From Archilochus colubris (lineage: Eukaryota > Chordata > Aves > Apodiformes > Trochilidae), in the NCBI GenBank assembly GCA_023079485.1, contig CM041104.1:2481676-2545675 (forward strand): 64,000 nucleotides of DNA, read 5' to 3'. The notes beneath the pieces are model-generated. The model did no database searches. It saw only the letters and a program-made list of their open reading frames with translations, and was not told the DNA's origin. A program made the position numbers and the translations under genes. This document shows, in pieces, positions 10,491 to 23,608 of this stretch; position 1 is the stretch's first letter, and each line of letters begins with the position of its first letter.

Positions 10491-12340
10491 CCTAGGAGAA
10501 TCTGTAGAAGGAGGTGCTGGAAGAGCACCCACTGCCACCACTGCAGAGCCCTTGTTTTGAAGGACAGTGTAATAGCCAGGCTGAGGAAACCACAGTTCTG
10601 AGAGCACTGGGGATACCAGATTGTCTCCAAGGGCTGAGAAAGTCCATTTTCTGCATCAATGACAAAAAGACAGTGCACAGAATGGTCACTGACTTTAATA
10701 GGAGAAGAGCAGGCCAGAGCTTAAAAGGAATCTGCTCCAGATGACCAGTCTGAGCACAGGATTTATTGTGACTCTTGCAATGCTTTAGGAGATACTGCTT
10801 CTAGGGGAGAGTCTATATGGGCTGTCAAAAAGTTGTTGCTTGTGTGCTTTCTCTCCCATAATAGGAGTAAACAATCTGACACTTTCTACCCAGGAATATT
10901 TATTGCTACAGCCACAGAGAACTATCAAATTACATTTTCCAAGCAAAGCAAACTTCCTCTGGTCATAGAAAAGCATTATGGATTTACTCAGTGACAGGTA
11001 AGGAATTTCAGGCCCTCAGCACTTATCATTTGGTTTGATTTCTGGGTAAAAAGTTGGGAATTAAGTTCAAGCTCAATAACTTCTCTCTTTGCAAAACCTG
11101 TGTCACCCAGAAGTATCCCTCACGTGTGGCTGAGTGCTGCAACTCTCTCATTTACACTTTGGCTGCAGGTGGCAAACTAAACCCAGGAAATAAATATACT
11201 GTAACAGAAAAGTTAAGTGTTAAAGAAAAATTCAAAGTGAAAAAAGTACTTTCACATCAGAGAAGCTTTGACTTTATCATCTCCACCAGAGCAGCACACA
11301 GAAAATAGAAAGGAATTTGGCACGTGCCATGAAGATCCTATGCAGGTGACTGTAAAATATCATTGTCCCCTTCCAGATCTCTTTTCCCTACTTTTACCTC
11401 CATGGTGACTGTGTAAGTAGCTGCATCATTGTCTTGATTCCTCTCAGGGAGTCCTGGCTGCTCCTTCTCCTTCCTAACAGCACTATGGGCATTAAAACAA
11501 GATGTGCTTTCCTGAAGACATCACTCATCTTTAAAGGCTGGTGACTAATCTCTGCCATTATTTCTTTTTTATTAGAGAAATTATAGTCTGTCCTGGACAG
11601 TTTGGAGAAGTACAATAAAACAAAAACAAAACAAGAACAACAAAAAACCAAACAGCCAGTAGGTATGTGAAGAAGCAGGATGAGTCAAGGTTGCTTTTAT
11701 TAAGTTAAATTGTGATCAGAAATATTCTGGAGTTCTTTAAGAGCATTTATGAGCTTGTAAATAAAAAGAATTGGTCTATATAGCACAGCTGGATTTCCAG
11801 AAGTCTTTCATGAAATATCCTCACTCAAGGTCTTAAAGAAGTGGGACCACCATGGGATAAAAGAAGTGCTCCTTTTGTGGATTAATAATCAGTTATAAAA
11901 TAAGAAACAAAAGGTAAGGATGGTTTTTACTGGTTTCCAGCAAGGTCCTGAAAAGATATCTGCTAGAATTGTTTTGTTGAGCAATTCTACATAACCTCAA
12001 AATGGGGATCAACACTGATATAACAAATTGCTAGGGATAGAAACTTACTTGGAATAACCAAACTTGATGTTTACTTCAAATAAATGCAAATGGCTCCAAT
12101 GACACATAAAAATAGTAGAAGAAATTCAGTGGGAGGGAATTTATGACTGGATAGATTATAGAACGAAGGATTAGGGTAAGTGTACAGGGATTATTCAACT
12201 GCAGTGGATGAAAATGGGTAAAAGATAAAATCAAGCTATAGAATTATTATTTGTGGTAAGAAAATGAACATGGAGTGATTATTCAGTTTCTTGAAACGTG
12301 AAAACAAGGAAACACCTATGAAAACTGTTGGCAACAGAGG

Positions 12341-12377
12341 TAAATAAGAATAAATAAGAATTAAGAAATTAAGAATT
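12341..12377 (+). repeat. Short degenerate tandem of TAAATAAGAA-like units
   Basis: TAAATAAGAA occurs twice in tandem (12341-12360), followed by two related TTAAGAAA/TTAAGAAT units. It is A/T-rich low complexity with a local period of about 10 bp. Confidence 0.7.
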
Positions 12378-12743
12378 CCTTTGAGGAGCTCAGTTTCACA
12401 AGATATTTGAGCAGCTGAAACCATGAATGGATTGGGAAAAGACTCAGTGCAATTGATTGTTGCTGTTGCACACAGTTCCTACGAGTACCTATCAAGCCCA
12501 GAAAGCACCAAACTGCAGAAGCTGGGAAAAGCATCAACTTAAAATAACCTTTCTCCTGGTAGGCACCATCCCAGCTAACCTGCTCTCAGCTGGTGTCAGG
12601 AACAAGCCAGGGAGTTACAGAGCTCTTTGATCCAGAGCTGTACAGCTTTGACATGAGCACTGCCATGGCACAACCACCACCCACATCCCCTTGGCAGACA
12701 GGGGCAGGAATTCTACAACAGTTCTCAATTTATAGTCATTTCT

Positions 12744-12945
12744 AGAAACACAGAATCATTTGGGTTAGAAAAGACCTTTAAGATCAAGTCCAGCCAAGAT
12801 TAACCCAGCACTGCCAAGGCCACCACTAAACCATGTCCCTCAGCACCACATCTACAAGGATTTTAAATCTCTCCAGGGATGGCAACTCCACCAGTGCTCT
12901 CAGCAGTTTGTTCCAGTGCCTGGAAACCCTTTCAAAATTATACTT
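12744..12945 (-). mobile_element. Old, diverged CR1 fragment, copy 4
   Basis: The plus strand carries the reverse complement of a CR1 3' UTR ('acagaatcatttgggttagaaaagacctttaagatcaagtcc') followed by 'ccctcagcaccacatctacaaggattttaaatctctccagggatggcaactccaccag' and 'agtttgttccagtgcctg'. These are the conserved words of an older CR1 subfamily, much diverged from copies 1-3, 5 and 7. The tail repeat is almost lost. The 5' end is blurred and similarity fades around 12945. No reading frame survives. Confidence 0.85.
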
Positions 12946-15900
12946 CATATTGCATTCACTCTACCTTCAACATACCTTGCTTTATATACAGAATTGCATT
13001 ACCTATTTGCAGTGATATGACATAACACCATATAAAAATGCTCTAGTTAAATAAAAGATTGCCTATCCATCTATAAAAACAAGTTTCCCTCATCTTAACA
13101 GAGCCATTTGTGCAAGCTGGTTGTTCTCAGCTGAAAGGACAACACTGCAGTACAGTCAGACTTAGTGTGGGAAACAGGGGCTGGTGATCAATAAAGAGAG
13201 ATGGGGGCTGGAAAATGAGATGAAGGAGAGGATGCACTCTGTGACCTCAAATCTGCCCTCTCTCTGTTCCAGCTTTTCCTTTCCTGATACTATAAGAGGA
13301 TTAGGAGTGTTTTGGAAGGTGCCTGACTGTGAAGGGCATCCAGAGGACATCTTGCCCTTGCTCCAATTCAAAGACCACTGAAGTCAAAGAGCTCTTTTCT
13401 GCAGCATTTTGTGTTGAGGCTTCAGCTCCCAGGAAAGATTATCCAGGATAGATAACTGTCAGGGAAGCTGTGCTGTGCTGCCTGGCTCAGCCATTAACTG
13501 CAGATCCAAAGAACTGCTTGTCCCTCTCTGAGCTTAATTCTTGCATTCAGGCTGCCCACAGACATGAGTTCCCCTCCTCCCCATCATCACCCAAATCTGC
13601 TAAATCCATCCAACTTGGACCCTCTCTTCAAAGCTTCTGTGTATTTCTGGTATCAGTTGAAAACCATTCCCCTCATGGCTGTCACTTGTACATCACAAAT
13701 GGAGGAGGAAACCATCATTTTGTGTGTTAGATCCCAGCTCCATCCCAGAGATCTTTCAGAGTTATTTAAGAGTGTGTGGGTTATCTTGTCACTTTGGTTG
13801 GGTAAGGAAAGGGTATAGAACCAGTCTGAAACCTGGTGCTGGAGACATTTAGTTACTTCTGATAGAAAGATAGAGTTATAGTAAGGGAGCTGGTAAGTTG
13901 GCTTATTATTATTATTAGTGCTATGACAATTGGATCTGCATGTTTACCTTTTAGCCTTAACCCATATTTAACAAGCTAAAAAGACAGAGACATCTTAGCA
14001 GAGACATCTTCTATGGGGAAGAAGTGTAATGGAATTTTCAGTCCTTTTTGCTGCTATGTAAACCCTTCTGAAAGCACAGGCTGCAGATTCTTGCAGTGAA
14101 AGACAGTGAAGTTTGTTTCTGTCCTTTATTTTTTTAACAGTGCATAAAAATTAACATGTCATGGCACAAGGCTGTCTGGTGATCTGGCCCCTTGCAGCCA
14201 GCAGATTCAATTCTCTATCAAGGGCCAACACTACTTATGTAGGAACTGATCCCTTCACATTCCAAATGAACCCCCAGTTTCATTTAGTCCTGGCAAAACA
14301 CAAGATCAGAGCAGTCTCCAAGCAGACAGGAACACTCCAGGTACCAGAGACTTCATGTTTTCCATCAGAGGATTTAGTCAGAGTGAATCCAACCACTCTG
14401 CCAGGAGTTATTAGAAACAGAATATCAGTGTTGCTTTACAACTACATTAAAAATTACAGCAGAGAACACAACTCTTTATAACTTCCTAAAGGTCAGAGCC
14501 CTAAGTAAAGCTTTAAGCTTTCCCAGAAGCTTATCCAGGGTTCATCAGGGACTTGTCAGCATCAACCATGCAGTGTGGAACCCAAGGATGAACCCAGGGC
14601 TTTCTCTTTCCTTTCTCAATCTCCTGTATCTTGAGACCAAAGATATCAAGCATACAAAAATACTGAGGAACAATGACCAAAACCCTGTATGACTTCAGGT
14701 GTCCATTGTTGTATTGAGGGTTCTGTGAATTCTGAACCTCATCTAAAGGTGAGGTGGTATTTTAGGTGCCTCATTTCAAGTTTCCAAGGACTTAAAGAGA
14801 CACTAATCCAGAAATGTGTGACAGTTTCAGTGCAAGTTTTTACCCATCCCTTCCTGTCCACATAACACAGATGAGTTAAGTGGTTTAAATTATATAAAAT
14901 ATTGAACTCTGGATCAGTTCACTCACTTTTGCTGATTTAATTTTAGAAAAAAAAATAGACATAACAACAACCCTGTTGACTTTTTCCCTTTTTTTCTTAG
15001 GAAAAACTTTAACACACCTAGTGCAAAAAATATCCAGGACAGAAGAAACTCCATTGCCTGGAGTTTCAGAAAAGCTGGGAGATACACCATGTATTTTCAC
15101 CTTCAGCCATCACTTTAATTGAAATGCTCTATTGCTATACTAAAATAGCACAGCTGTTACTTGTCACTGGTTTTGAGCTGGATTCCAGTTACACACCTAG
15201 TTACCTGCAACTGTACTGAGAAAGGATGTGTTGAAAGGCAAGCAGTAGTATGCATAAATCAAAGATGGATTGTGAAGGTAAATTGTGCATTTAATTTGCA
15301 GGAAAATACTGAAGCAAAGATCTGAGCACTTGGGTTTTGTCACCCAAAACCTCAGGCTGCTCCAGACACCCTCTGGCTGGGAACAAAGGGGGGGAGAAGG
15401 CCTCAGAGTTGAGAAAAAAGCAGATTGTGTGACTAAACTACAGTGAAAATGAGCTGTGATCCATCGGGAATGAGAGTCTGGCACTTGCCTCACCTTCATC
15501 CATGCTGTTTCCTCTCCTGCTGCTTGAAGATAGCCAAGAGCTTCCTTTTTAATCAAGGACCATTGGAAAGCACCAGCGGGCTCCCACTCACAACGCCTTG
15601 ATTGGCTTCCAACTGCAGTGACAATTGCATCCTGTAATCAAAACAGCAATCATTAACAGCACAATTATTCCCCCCTTCCCCAGCCAGGCACACACGTGCT
15701 CTTGTACCACTGAGTAATGACTTGGAAATGCAGACTGCAAACAACGGGAGATGGATCCTGGCTTGGGAAAGGCATCAGTCCCCCAGCCTGGCACCAGCTC
15801 CCTCATTCTTCAGGTCCTTGGGGAGAGCAGGTGCTGCTGGCAGAGCTTGGAGAACAAGGAGCTGACTGGAAATGGGAAGGCAAACCCAAAGGAACTGAGA

Positions 15901-17092
15901 TGGGAATCCAGGTTGATGAAAGTGTCATTTTTTTGCACGTCCCCATCCCTGCTTCTTGAGCATCCCTGATCTGGTTCTGCCTGAGCTGTTGCATTCAGCC
16001 AGGAGCTCCCTCCCAGAAGGTTTTCTCCCCATCCCTTGTAGTGCCCTGTGCCCAAGGAAGGAGTCACACTTTTGGGGATATCCGAATTTCCAACTGGTCT
16101 GAATACAGAGTACAGACCCAGTTTATTCTGCAGACACCTAACCATGCTGCCAGTTTTCCTCTCCTTCAGACTTCCTCACCTGCTTTCAGCTCCCTCTTTG
16201 ATGCTCCATCACTGAAGGACTCTTCCCTATCAGCACCCAGCACATGGATGGTGTCTTCTCCCACCCTGGTCCCTGTGCTGTCTTCTTTGGACATCCTTCT
16301 CTGTCAGTGACTCAGGACTCCATTTGTTTAACACAAATGCTTTTTACCATTCTTTTGAATGTGAAATAAATCTCCAGAGAGACATATCCAGATGGAAGAT
16401 AAATTTGTTCAACATTAACACTTGCAAACCTGAAGAAAAAACAGAGGTTTTAAAGAATTAGCTAAATGCCATCTTTGTATGGAACTTTTAGTTGGAGCTA
16501 GATGGACAGTGCACTTCATTGTTTGCTATAAAGGCAGAAAGAAGAAAACCCAGCCACATAAAATCTGTAGTCTGAAGTCTGATTAAACAAAAGTGAGATT
16601 TTTTTTTTTTTGCAAGCCAATATGTCATATTTCTTAAGAACTTTGGTTTCATTTTTACCCTCTAATTATTTTACTTTAAAAATCATTTACAATGAAGATT
16701 AAAATTTAAAGGTTGCTCTTTTAAAACACAGAGGGTACAAAGTTGCATTCTGAAATACAAAATAAATAAATGAATGATAGCCTCAAATTCCAGACCTCTG
16801 CTTTCTTCCTCCCCACCAACAGTATGCACTGAGCTGAGCCTCTTTTGTGCATGAATTCAGTTCCTCCAAATCTTTAGTTTAGTTTTCCAGATTTACACAT
16901 CATAAACAGCCACCCGTTCCTGAGATTTTTGCTACTTTTCTTCCCTTTATCAACACCTTTATTCATCCTTCAGGGAATCAGAGTCCAGAGCTTACAGCAA
17001 TCAATATATTTCTCTGTAAATAGAGATTGGAGCAGTGAAGATCCAGCTAACAAATGATTTCCTGTATGCATGGATATGGTATGAGGACTCCA
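12946..17092. other. Unique non-coding DNA
   Basis: I see no supported gene. Open frames near 13184-13818, 14161-14481 and 15197-16310 are short, overlap on both strands and have no recognisable domain. A (TTA)-type run sits at 13903-13917, and an 11-T run precedes 'gcaagcc' near 16601. Confidence 0.55.
13903..13917 (+). repeat. (TTA)n microsatellite, about five units
   Basis: Five successive TTA units are present. It is a short perfect trinucleotide run with nothing attached to it. Confidence 0.8.
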
Positions 17093-17742
17093 AGGAAGGT
17101 GACCATGAGCCAGCAGTGTGCCCAGGTAGCCAAGAAGGCCAATGGCATCCTGGCCTGGATCAGGAACAGCGTGGCCAGCAGGTCCAGGGAAGGGATTCTG
17201 CCCCTGTGCTCAGCCCTGGTGAGGCCACAGCTTGAGTCCTGTGTCCAGTTCTGGGCCACCCAGTTCAGGAAGGATATCGAGGTCCTGGAGCAGGTCCAAA
17301 GGAGGGCAACCAGGGTGGTGAAGGGACTCGAGCACAGACCCTACGAGGAGAGGCTGAGGGAGCTGGGGCTGTTCAGCCTAAAGAAGAGGAGGCTCAGGGG
17401 AGACCTCATCACTCTCTACAACTCCCTGAAAGGAAGTTGGAGCCAGGGGGGGTTGGGCTCTTTTCCCAGACGACTTTCAACAAGACAAGAGGGCACGGTC
17501 TTAAGTTGTGCCAGGGGAGGTTTAGGTTGGATATTAGAAAGAATTTCTTTACGGAGAGAGTGATCAGACATTGGAATGGGCTGCCCAGGGAAGGAGTGGA
17601 TTCTCCGTGTCTGGAGCTATTTAAAAAGAGCCTGGATGTGGCACTCAGTGCCATGGTCTAGCAACCGCAAGGGTGGTTCAAGGGTTGGACTCAATGATCT
17701 CTGAGGTCCCTTCCAATCCAGCCAATTCTATGATTCTATGAT
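17093..17742 (+). mobile_element. CR1 LINE fragment, copy 5, 5'-truncated
   Basis: CR1 similarity begins at about 17093 (AGGAAGGTGACCATGAGCCAG, compare 'aggaagctgaacatgagccag' in copy 1). It runs through the ORF2 C-terminus, stop, 3' UTR and two tail units, the last degrading into ATGCAATG. It is close to copy 1 over this whole span, sharing 'ttcaacaagacaagagg', 'gatattagaaagaatttctt' and the ALSAMV ending. It differs from copy 1 by a 7-G run that breaks the reading frame. Copies 1 and 5 therefore form a group distinct from copies 2, 3 and 7. Confidence 0.95.
17105..17661 (+). pseudogene. CR1 ORF2 C-terminal remnant with one frameshift (copy 5)
   Basis: The first part reads [19 protein letters not shown], then [39 protein letters not shown] and [20 protein letters not shown], up to KGSWSQGG at about 17452. 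There the frame slips. The downstream part ([39 protein letters not shown], ending ALSAMV and TAG 17659-17661) continues in the next frame. The break lies in a run of seven G at 17446-17452 where copies 2 and 7 have eight, so loss of one G explains it. As in the other copies, the catalytic RT core is absent. The fragment is non-functional. Confidence 0.92.
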
Positions 17743-19738
17743 GCAATGTTCCTACTGGTACAGCAAAGAGCAAGATCTTCCATCTGATCTGAATCTGGTG
17801 ATATGGGGTCTGAACCCCCAGGCACAACTGGCTGCAACATTTCACCAGCACTCAGCTGCCTTCACAGATATTTTCATGAAAAAAGAGGAAAGAAAACATC
17901 TTTCTTTTCCATTTCAAGGAAATAATGAAGTAGGTCCCAGATCTGGAATGAGATGGAGAGTTAATAAAATGTTACTCAGAAAGAAATCTCTGGACAATAA
18001 AATCATGAATTTTGTTTACTCTTCTGCAAAGTATCTTGTGGAAGGGCACTCTCAGTAGCATATATACTGATTCTTTCCTTTCTCAGCTGACTTCTAGGTA
18101 TCTACAAGTGAATCAGATTATGCTGGAAAGTAATCAGCATCAGAGAGAAAAACAAACTCCTCATCCTAGGAAAAGTATTTCCTTGTCAGCCTGCATCAGA
18201 CTGACTTATTAGCAAATCATTAGCAACAAGGAAATCCCAAGAGCTTGGAATTTCATTCTCTTCATTCCAGAAAAAATATTCAAATGTTTGTTTTTATGAC
18301 ATTTCTCTGGGTTTATTCTGATATAGTTGGCCCAGAAATCAATCTGGTTTGGAGCCTAAATAAGCTTGACATAGAACACAAACTAAATATAGAATAAATT
18401 AATGATATCTAGTGGTTGCACTGGGTAGCTTGACAAGGCATGCTGTTAAAAAAAGAACCATCAGACTAGATTTAAACCCTGCAGTAGAAGAAAATTATAA
18501 AATAGAATAAGACCAAGAGGGACTTCCCAGCAGACCCAATGCTGAGCCTCTGCTGTGGGACCTGCACCCTCACAGTGCTCCCCTGAGCAGCCTTCTCACA
18601 GGGGATGGGTGCTGCTGCTGCTTCTGCTGCAAGTGAGAGCAAGCACAGAAAAAAATCTAAATTGACTTTTCAAACCCCAGTAAATAGTTCAGGACAGTTT
18701 TAAGAGTCTCTTTCGTTACAGCTTGTTCAGCTGCCTCTTAAAGCCCTGCAGCAGAGAGAAGGACCTAAGGTTTAAGACCAGAAAAACTCTTTCCCTGCTT
18801 GATTCTATTAGCAGGTGCATTTATTTCCAGGCACATACACTTTTTATTGTTAACAACTCGTTGTGACCTATATCAGGGAATTCAGCCAAGGATGGCTATC
18901 AACCAGGGCACATTCCAACCCTCAGAGCATAACAGCTCCCTAAGCCACAGTTTTCCAGCAGCTGGACTGCTGGCAAGAAGGCCAAGATCTTCACAAAAGC
19001 AAATTCTGCCTTACAGGGACTTTGCCTGGAGGGGAAACTTGCACTGCAACAAGGCACTCCAGCCACTGGGTTTAAGGCAGTTCCGAGTGCAGGGAAAGAA
19101 AAAATAATAGAAAATTGTCTGGCTCCTCTACTACACGACCAGACACAAAAGCACAAACATGTGCAGCACCGCCTTTTCTTAAAAGTACATTATTATTAAC
19201 TGGAAATAGCAGCCAGATCCATCATGTTCAGCATGCCCCACATCACTGCTTCACTAAACACCACAGATTATTTCCCTGTAATTGCCTTCCTGAGCTGTCT
19301 AGCAGCCTCAATTCATTTCCATTAAGGCTCGGGAGGATGAGATCATTTAATATTTCCCCATCCCCCCTTTATCTTTTCCCCTGTTTTTGTAAGTTTGGCG
19401 ATTATGTGCTCACTACCATTTCCTCAGGCAGAAAAGTTAAAGTTTAGCCCTTAGTATTGCAGTGGAACAGTTGAAACAACAGTGAATCCACAACTGTAAC
19501 ATTCACCATGTGTGTTTTCCCCCCTCACTTGAGAGGGAAATCTATTTGTGCCCTGTAAAACCAGGCAGACAACAGTTTCATTTCTGTAACATCCCTTTTC
19601 TTGGCACAGCACAGCTTGATGGAGCAGCCAAGAAGGATGAAATAACCCACAGAAGAAAGCCCTGTAGCCTGGTATCATCCAAGAACTGACATCAAATTCC
19701 TAAGTCATCCCCTGTTTTTTTTTTGCCTTTGGTAGGTG

Positions 19739-19763
19739 CAGAACGTTAATTAAAAACGTTCTG
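19739..19763. repeat. Perfect 9-bp inverted repeat with 7-bp AT spacer
   Basis: CAGAACGTT (19739-19747) is followed by AATTAAA and then AACGTTCTG (19755-19763), an exact reverse complement. Each arm contains a CpG, which is uncommon in the surrounding sequence. It could be a dimeric protein-binding site or a small hairpin. No function is established. Confidence 0.85.
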
Positions 19764-22700
19764 GATGTTTCTGCACTGGGGAAGTTATCATCAATGCCTC
19801 ACCTGCCTTGAAATGAGGACTGTGTATTCTTTGATAAATAGCTTGAAGGTTTTGCTAGTTTAACTACGTGTCTGCATCTTCCTTTGGGGGATTTATTCCT
19901 CAGCCACATCTGGGCTGTCTCCTGTGCTGTGGCTGTGCCCTGCCCTGGAGCAGCCTCCACCTGCCCCTATCAACAGGAATACTGGGGTGGATTGGGATGA
20001 CAACAACTTTAATGCCAGGATCATCTCCTTATAGAAAATAGATATTAAGTGAACAATCCTTCCCTCAGACATGTACAAATCCATGAACTTCTGCCAGGTT
20101 GGAGGGATTGCTAATGTCTCTCTTACAGTTTCAGCACTGGCTTTGTCTCACTGATGCTCTGCTTTTTTTTTCCCCCCAAATACCATGTTGCCATTTCTGT
20201 TCCTTTTAATAATTTTCTGCACAAGAGCTTTTTAATTTTGAATTTTTTTCCCTTCTGATAACTGGTAATCTCATAAAGGAGCTATCAGATATTTCAAATC
20301 TCTCCTGTTCTGGCAATTACTACACTTTGATGAAGCAATCTTTTGATGTTGCTACAACCTCATTTTTTCGATTAATTTCTCATGCTGCTGCTCTCAGACT
20401 CTGACCTGATCTGACCCTGTGCTCTCCCAAAATTACTCCCAGACAAGAGCCCAGAAGGGTTCAGCCAGGGCTTGTCACTCTTATTCTCTTTCTTAGCAGA
20501 GGGAGCACCAGGTAAAACCTGGCCTCACACAGCCTGTGCTCACCTCAGCTCTGCCACCACCCTGCCAGGGATCATATCAAGAAGCAGCAGCCCACTTAGA
20601 ATCCAGTCCTGCTGAGGCAGCTCAGAGAACTTTACATGATTAAGAAGACTCCAGTTAGTGAGAAAATCTGTATTTTACTTTGATAGCTCCTTGGGGATAT
20701 GAACAGCAAAAAAAATTATACACTATTGATACATAAAATGGCACAGAACAGGAAATAAAATGAACAAGAATGGCAACTGGTAGAGAAATCCAGTCTGGGA
20801 TCCCTCCAGCCAAAAGCTCTGGGGCTTTTTTGCTGCACTGCTCTTTCTACCACCATATTCACCTTCCAATGTGTCCCAGCACATGGAGCCCTGGGCTCCC
20901 ACTCAGCTTTCTGGGGCCACCAAGGTTGGGAACATCATCCCAGTCCCTGCCCCCTCACTGGGAGAGTAAAATGGGAAACAAGGGGAGTGCTGGGTTGCAT
21001 TGTTAGCCTCCAAAAAGAATTAAATAAAAATAAATGGCCTAACACAAACTTATGCAACACGTGGCCAGCTCCTAATTTTGACTTCAGTGGCATATAATGA
21101 TTTAGGATGTCTGTCATATACAGATATATTAGAAGCTGCCAGAATTACCAGTTTGCCAGTGCTTAAAATACTCGGGGGTTGAAGAGGAATTCAGGAATAG
21201 TAGAACTAAAACATTGAACTAAGCTGCTTGAAACTGCCTCTCTGAACTTCCAGAATGCAAAGCCACTCTCCAAGGACACAGTTGCACATCATTTGGGATT
21301 TGTTTAATCCAGGTCTCTGTCAAAGGGCCAGGGGTTATTTTCTGTACTGAGAGAGACATCATTCTCTGAACTCAAGGCAGGAGGGAAAGGAAAGGAGGGA
21401 CCTTACCTGCCATAGGTATGAAGGAGACAGAAAAAGACAAAGGGACAAGAGCAGGCATGTTAACATTTACCAACACATCTGCTAAGGAGAGGAAAGCAAC
21501 TTGCTTCATGTGGAGTTAAACAGACTCAGGAGCTGCAGGAAACTAAAAAGACTGGAAAGGCTTTGCCTGTGCCTCAGCCCCCTGGACACAAGGGAAACTT
21601 CAAAAGTGGCCACTGTGCCACCAAGACAGTGATGTTGTTCAGGGTCAGCCAACAGCCAAGAAATAGCTCTGACAGCCACAAATGAGCTTCTTTCCCCCAG
21701 GGAACCAGGAGGCTTGTGAAGTTACCTTAAATGTTTGGCTGCTGATAGTTCCTTTCAAGGTGGGGTGAGGTGGGAATCTGCACTGCTCAGCTCTGAGTAT
21801 CCACACCCAAGGTGAGAAAGGGAAGCAGGTGATGGGGAATGTGCACCCACTTCCCAGTGCCAGGAACTGGGGCCTAGTACCTGGACAATCACACTCTTCT
21901 GGGGCACTGGGTGCTGCCAGCTTTGTCTGTCCACCAAAATCATCCCATCACCTTTCCTACAGGTCCTGAGATGCTGGGATTCCCTCCTGGAGGGATCTTC
22001 CTTCTCTGCAGCCCTCTGCTGCCTCTCTGGAGCTCCCACAGCACCCAGAGTCCCTGTCTCACCTAATGGCTAACAAGAAGGATGCATTTCTACTGCATAA
22101 AAACTTTTATTTATTATTTTTTAAGGCAATCAGTAAGTCCCTGATTACAGCAGCCCCTTCCTTGCCTTTGTTCACATCTGTGTCAGCTGGGTAACATCAA
22201 CGAGTAGAACAGATAAAAGTTTTACAAGTCCTTCAGGGCTATTATGCCAAATGAGGAACTGCTACATATTCACCCACAAACAGCTGCTGATGTTTAATTT
22301 TTTAATGTAAACCACTTTGGAAATAAAGATGGAATGCACTGAGCAGCTGTTAATGCTCTCTTTGCTTGCACACTGGCTGCAGCATGGAGGGCAATGCTTG
22401 TCTGCAGCATCACTGCTGCCACACTGCATTGAGTACAGCAGCACAGGGGGGGTGAGGACACAGCTAAAACCTTGTTCACATCTGCTCCAGCTGTTGGGCT
22501 TTCATATCTCGGAGACATTTCAGATTTAAATCTGATGTGAAAAAGAAAAGGAAAAAGAATCACTTCTAAGCAGGGAAGTTTTTTCCCCTTCTTTTGTTTC
22601 TGCACACCAAAAAGAGATGGATTTTGTTCCCCATATCATAGGAAGCCAAACTGGTTTTTCTGCTCACCTGCATGGTGCTTGATTTCTCCTGATTTTGCTT

Positions 22701-23592
22701 CACAGCTTTCTAGGTGGAGGCCAACAGCTGAATGAAGATGGACATTCCCAGAAGTCTCCAGGCAAAAGGGGCTTTCACCTCTTTCCCTAGCAGTACATAT
22801 GACATCAAGCCATTCAAAAGACTGGAAGCAAACTACAGGTCTGAAGAAGTCAGAGAAAGTGGAATCAGTCACCTTTTGAAACATGGAGGCCAGAGCAAAT
22901 AAGAATAAATGGGCTTTGATGTAAGGAGGAGAAGCTGGCAGTTGAGCTCAAACTCTAAGGGCTCCTTCCCAAAGCCTTCCTTGAGATGGGTTTCATCTCT
23001 CAGGGTCTGGAACAGCACTGTGCTTCCACAAAAGCCTTTGAGGGATCTCTCCATTGAAAAGAGAAGGCAGTAGAGAGAGGCAATCACATCAACAAGTCCA
23101 GCAGTGCTCAGCCTAGCAGTGGATGCTGCTCAAGACAGCTCAGGGAATCCACGTATTTGAGCTGGAATTAGGAAGCTCAGGTTTGAGAAATGGCTGCTGG
23201 TGGCCTTTTGCTTAGAAGTGACTCCTCTGCCTCTTGTCTTAATATTATCTGAGTGCACACCATCTGAAAATAAATAGCAACAAGATTAATTAAGCCTCCA
23301 GTAAATAAATCTATATTGAAGGCTTATCAAACCAGAGCCAGGAAGTAATTTATGACAGCAATGACTAAGACTGCTCCACAAATCCATTCCCTGGGTACAA
23401 CCACACAGTGCTTTATTTCAAGATCACTGCCACCATATCTTCTGTTTGGTCCACAAAGCTCAGCCAAATGCACAAAACTGATTGAAATGGGTTTCTTGAT
23501 GCACAAACACTCTAGACACCTTCCTGCTTGATTCCTTCAGCTAAGAGAGCAGAGCTTGGCTTTAACCCCTCGGGGCAAATGTCTTTGAGAAC

Positions 23593-23608
23593 GTGTGTGT
23601 GTGTGTGT
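23593..23608 (+). repeat. (GT)8 microsatellite
   Basis: Eight perfect GT units flanked by AC and GC. It is a simple dinucleotide repeat. Confidence 0.9.

Larger units (their letters stand above)
7522..12743. other. Unique non-coding DNA
   Basis: There is no supported gene or RNA. A 17-T run at 10474-10490 is followed by CCTAG|G, which looks like a 3' splice site, but no coding exon can be recognised after it. 'ttttttcatagaatagg' at 8040-8058 mimics a CR1 tail but no CR1 body follows. A short A/T-rich run of related units occurs at 12341-12377. Confidence 0.55.
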
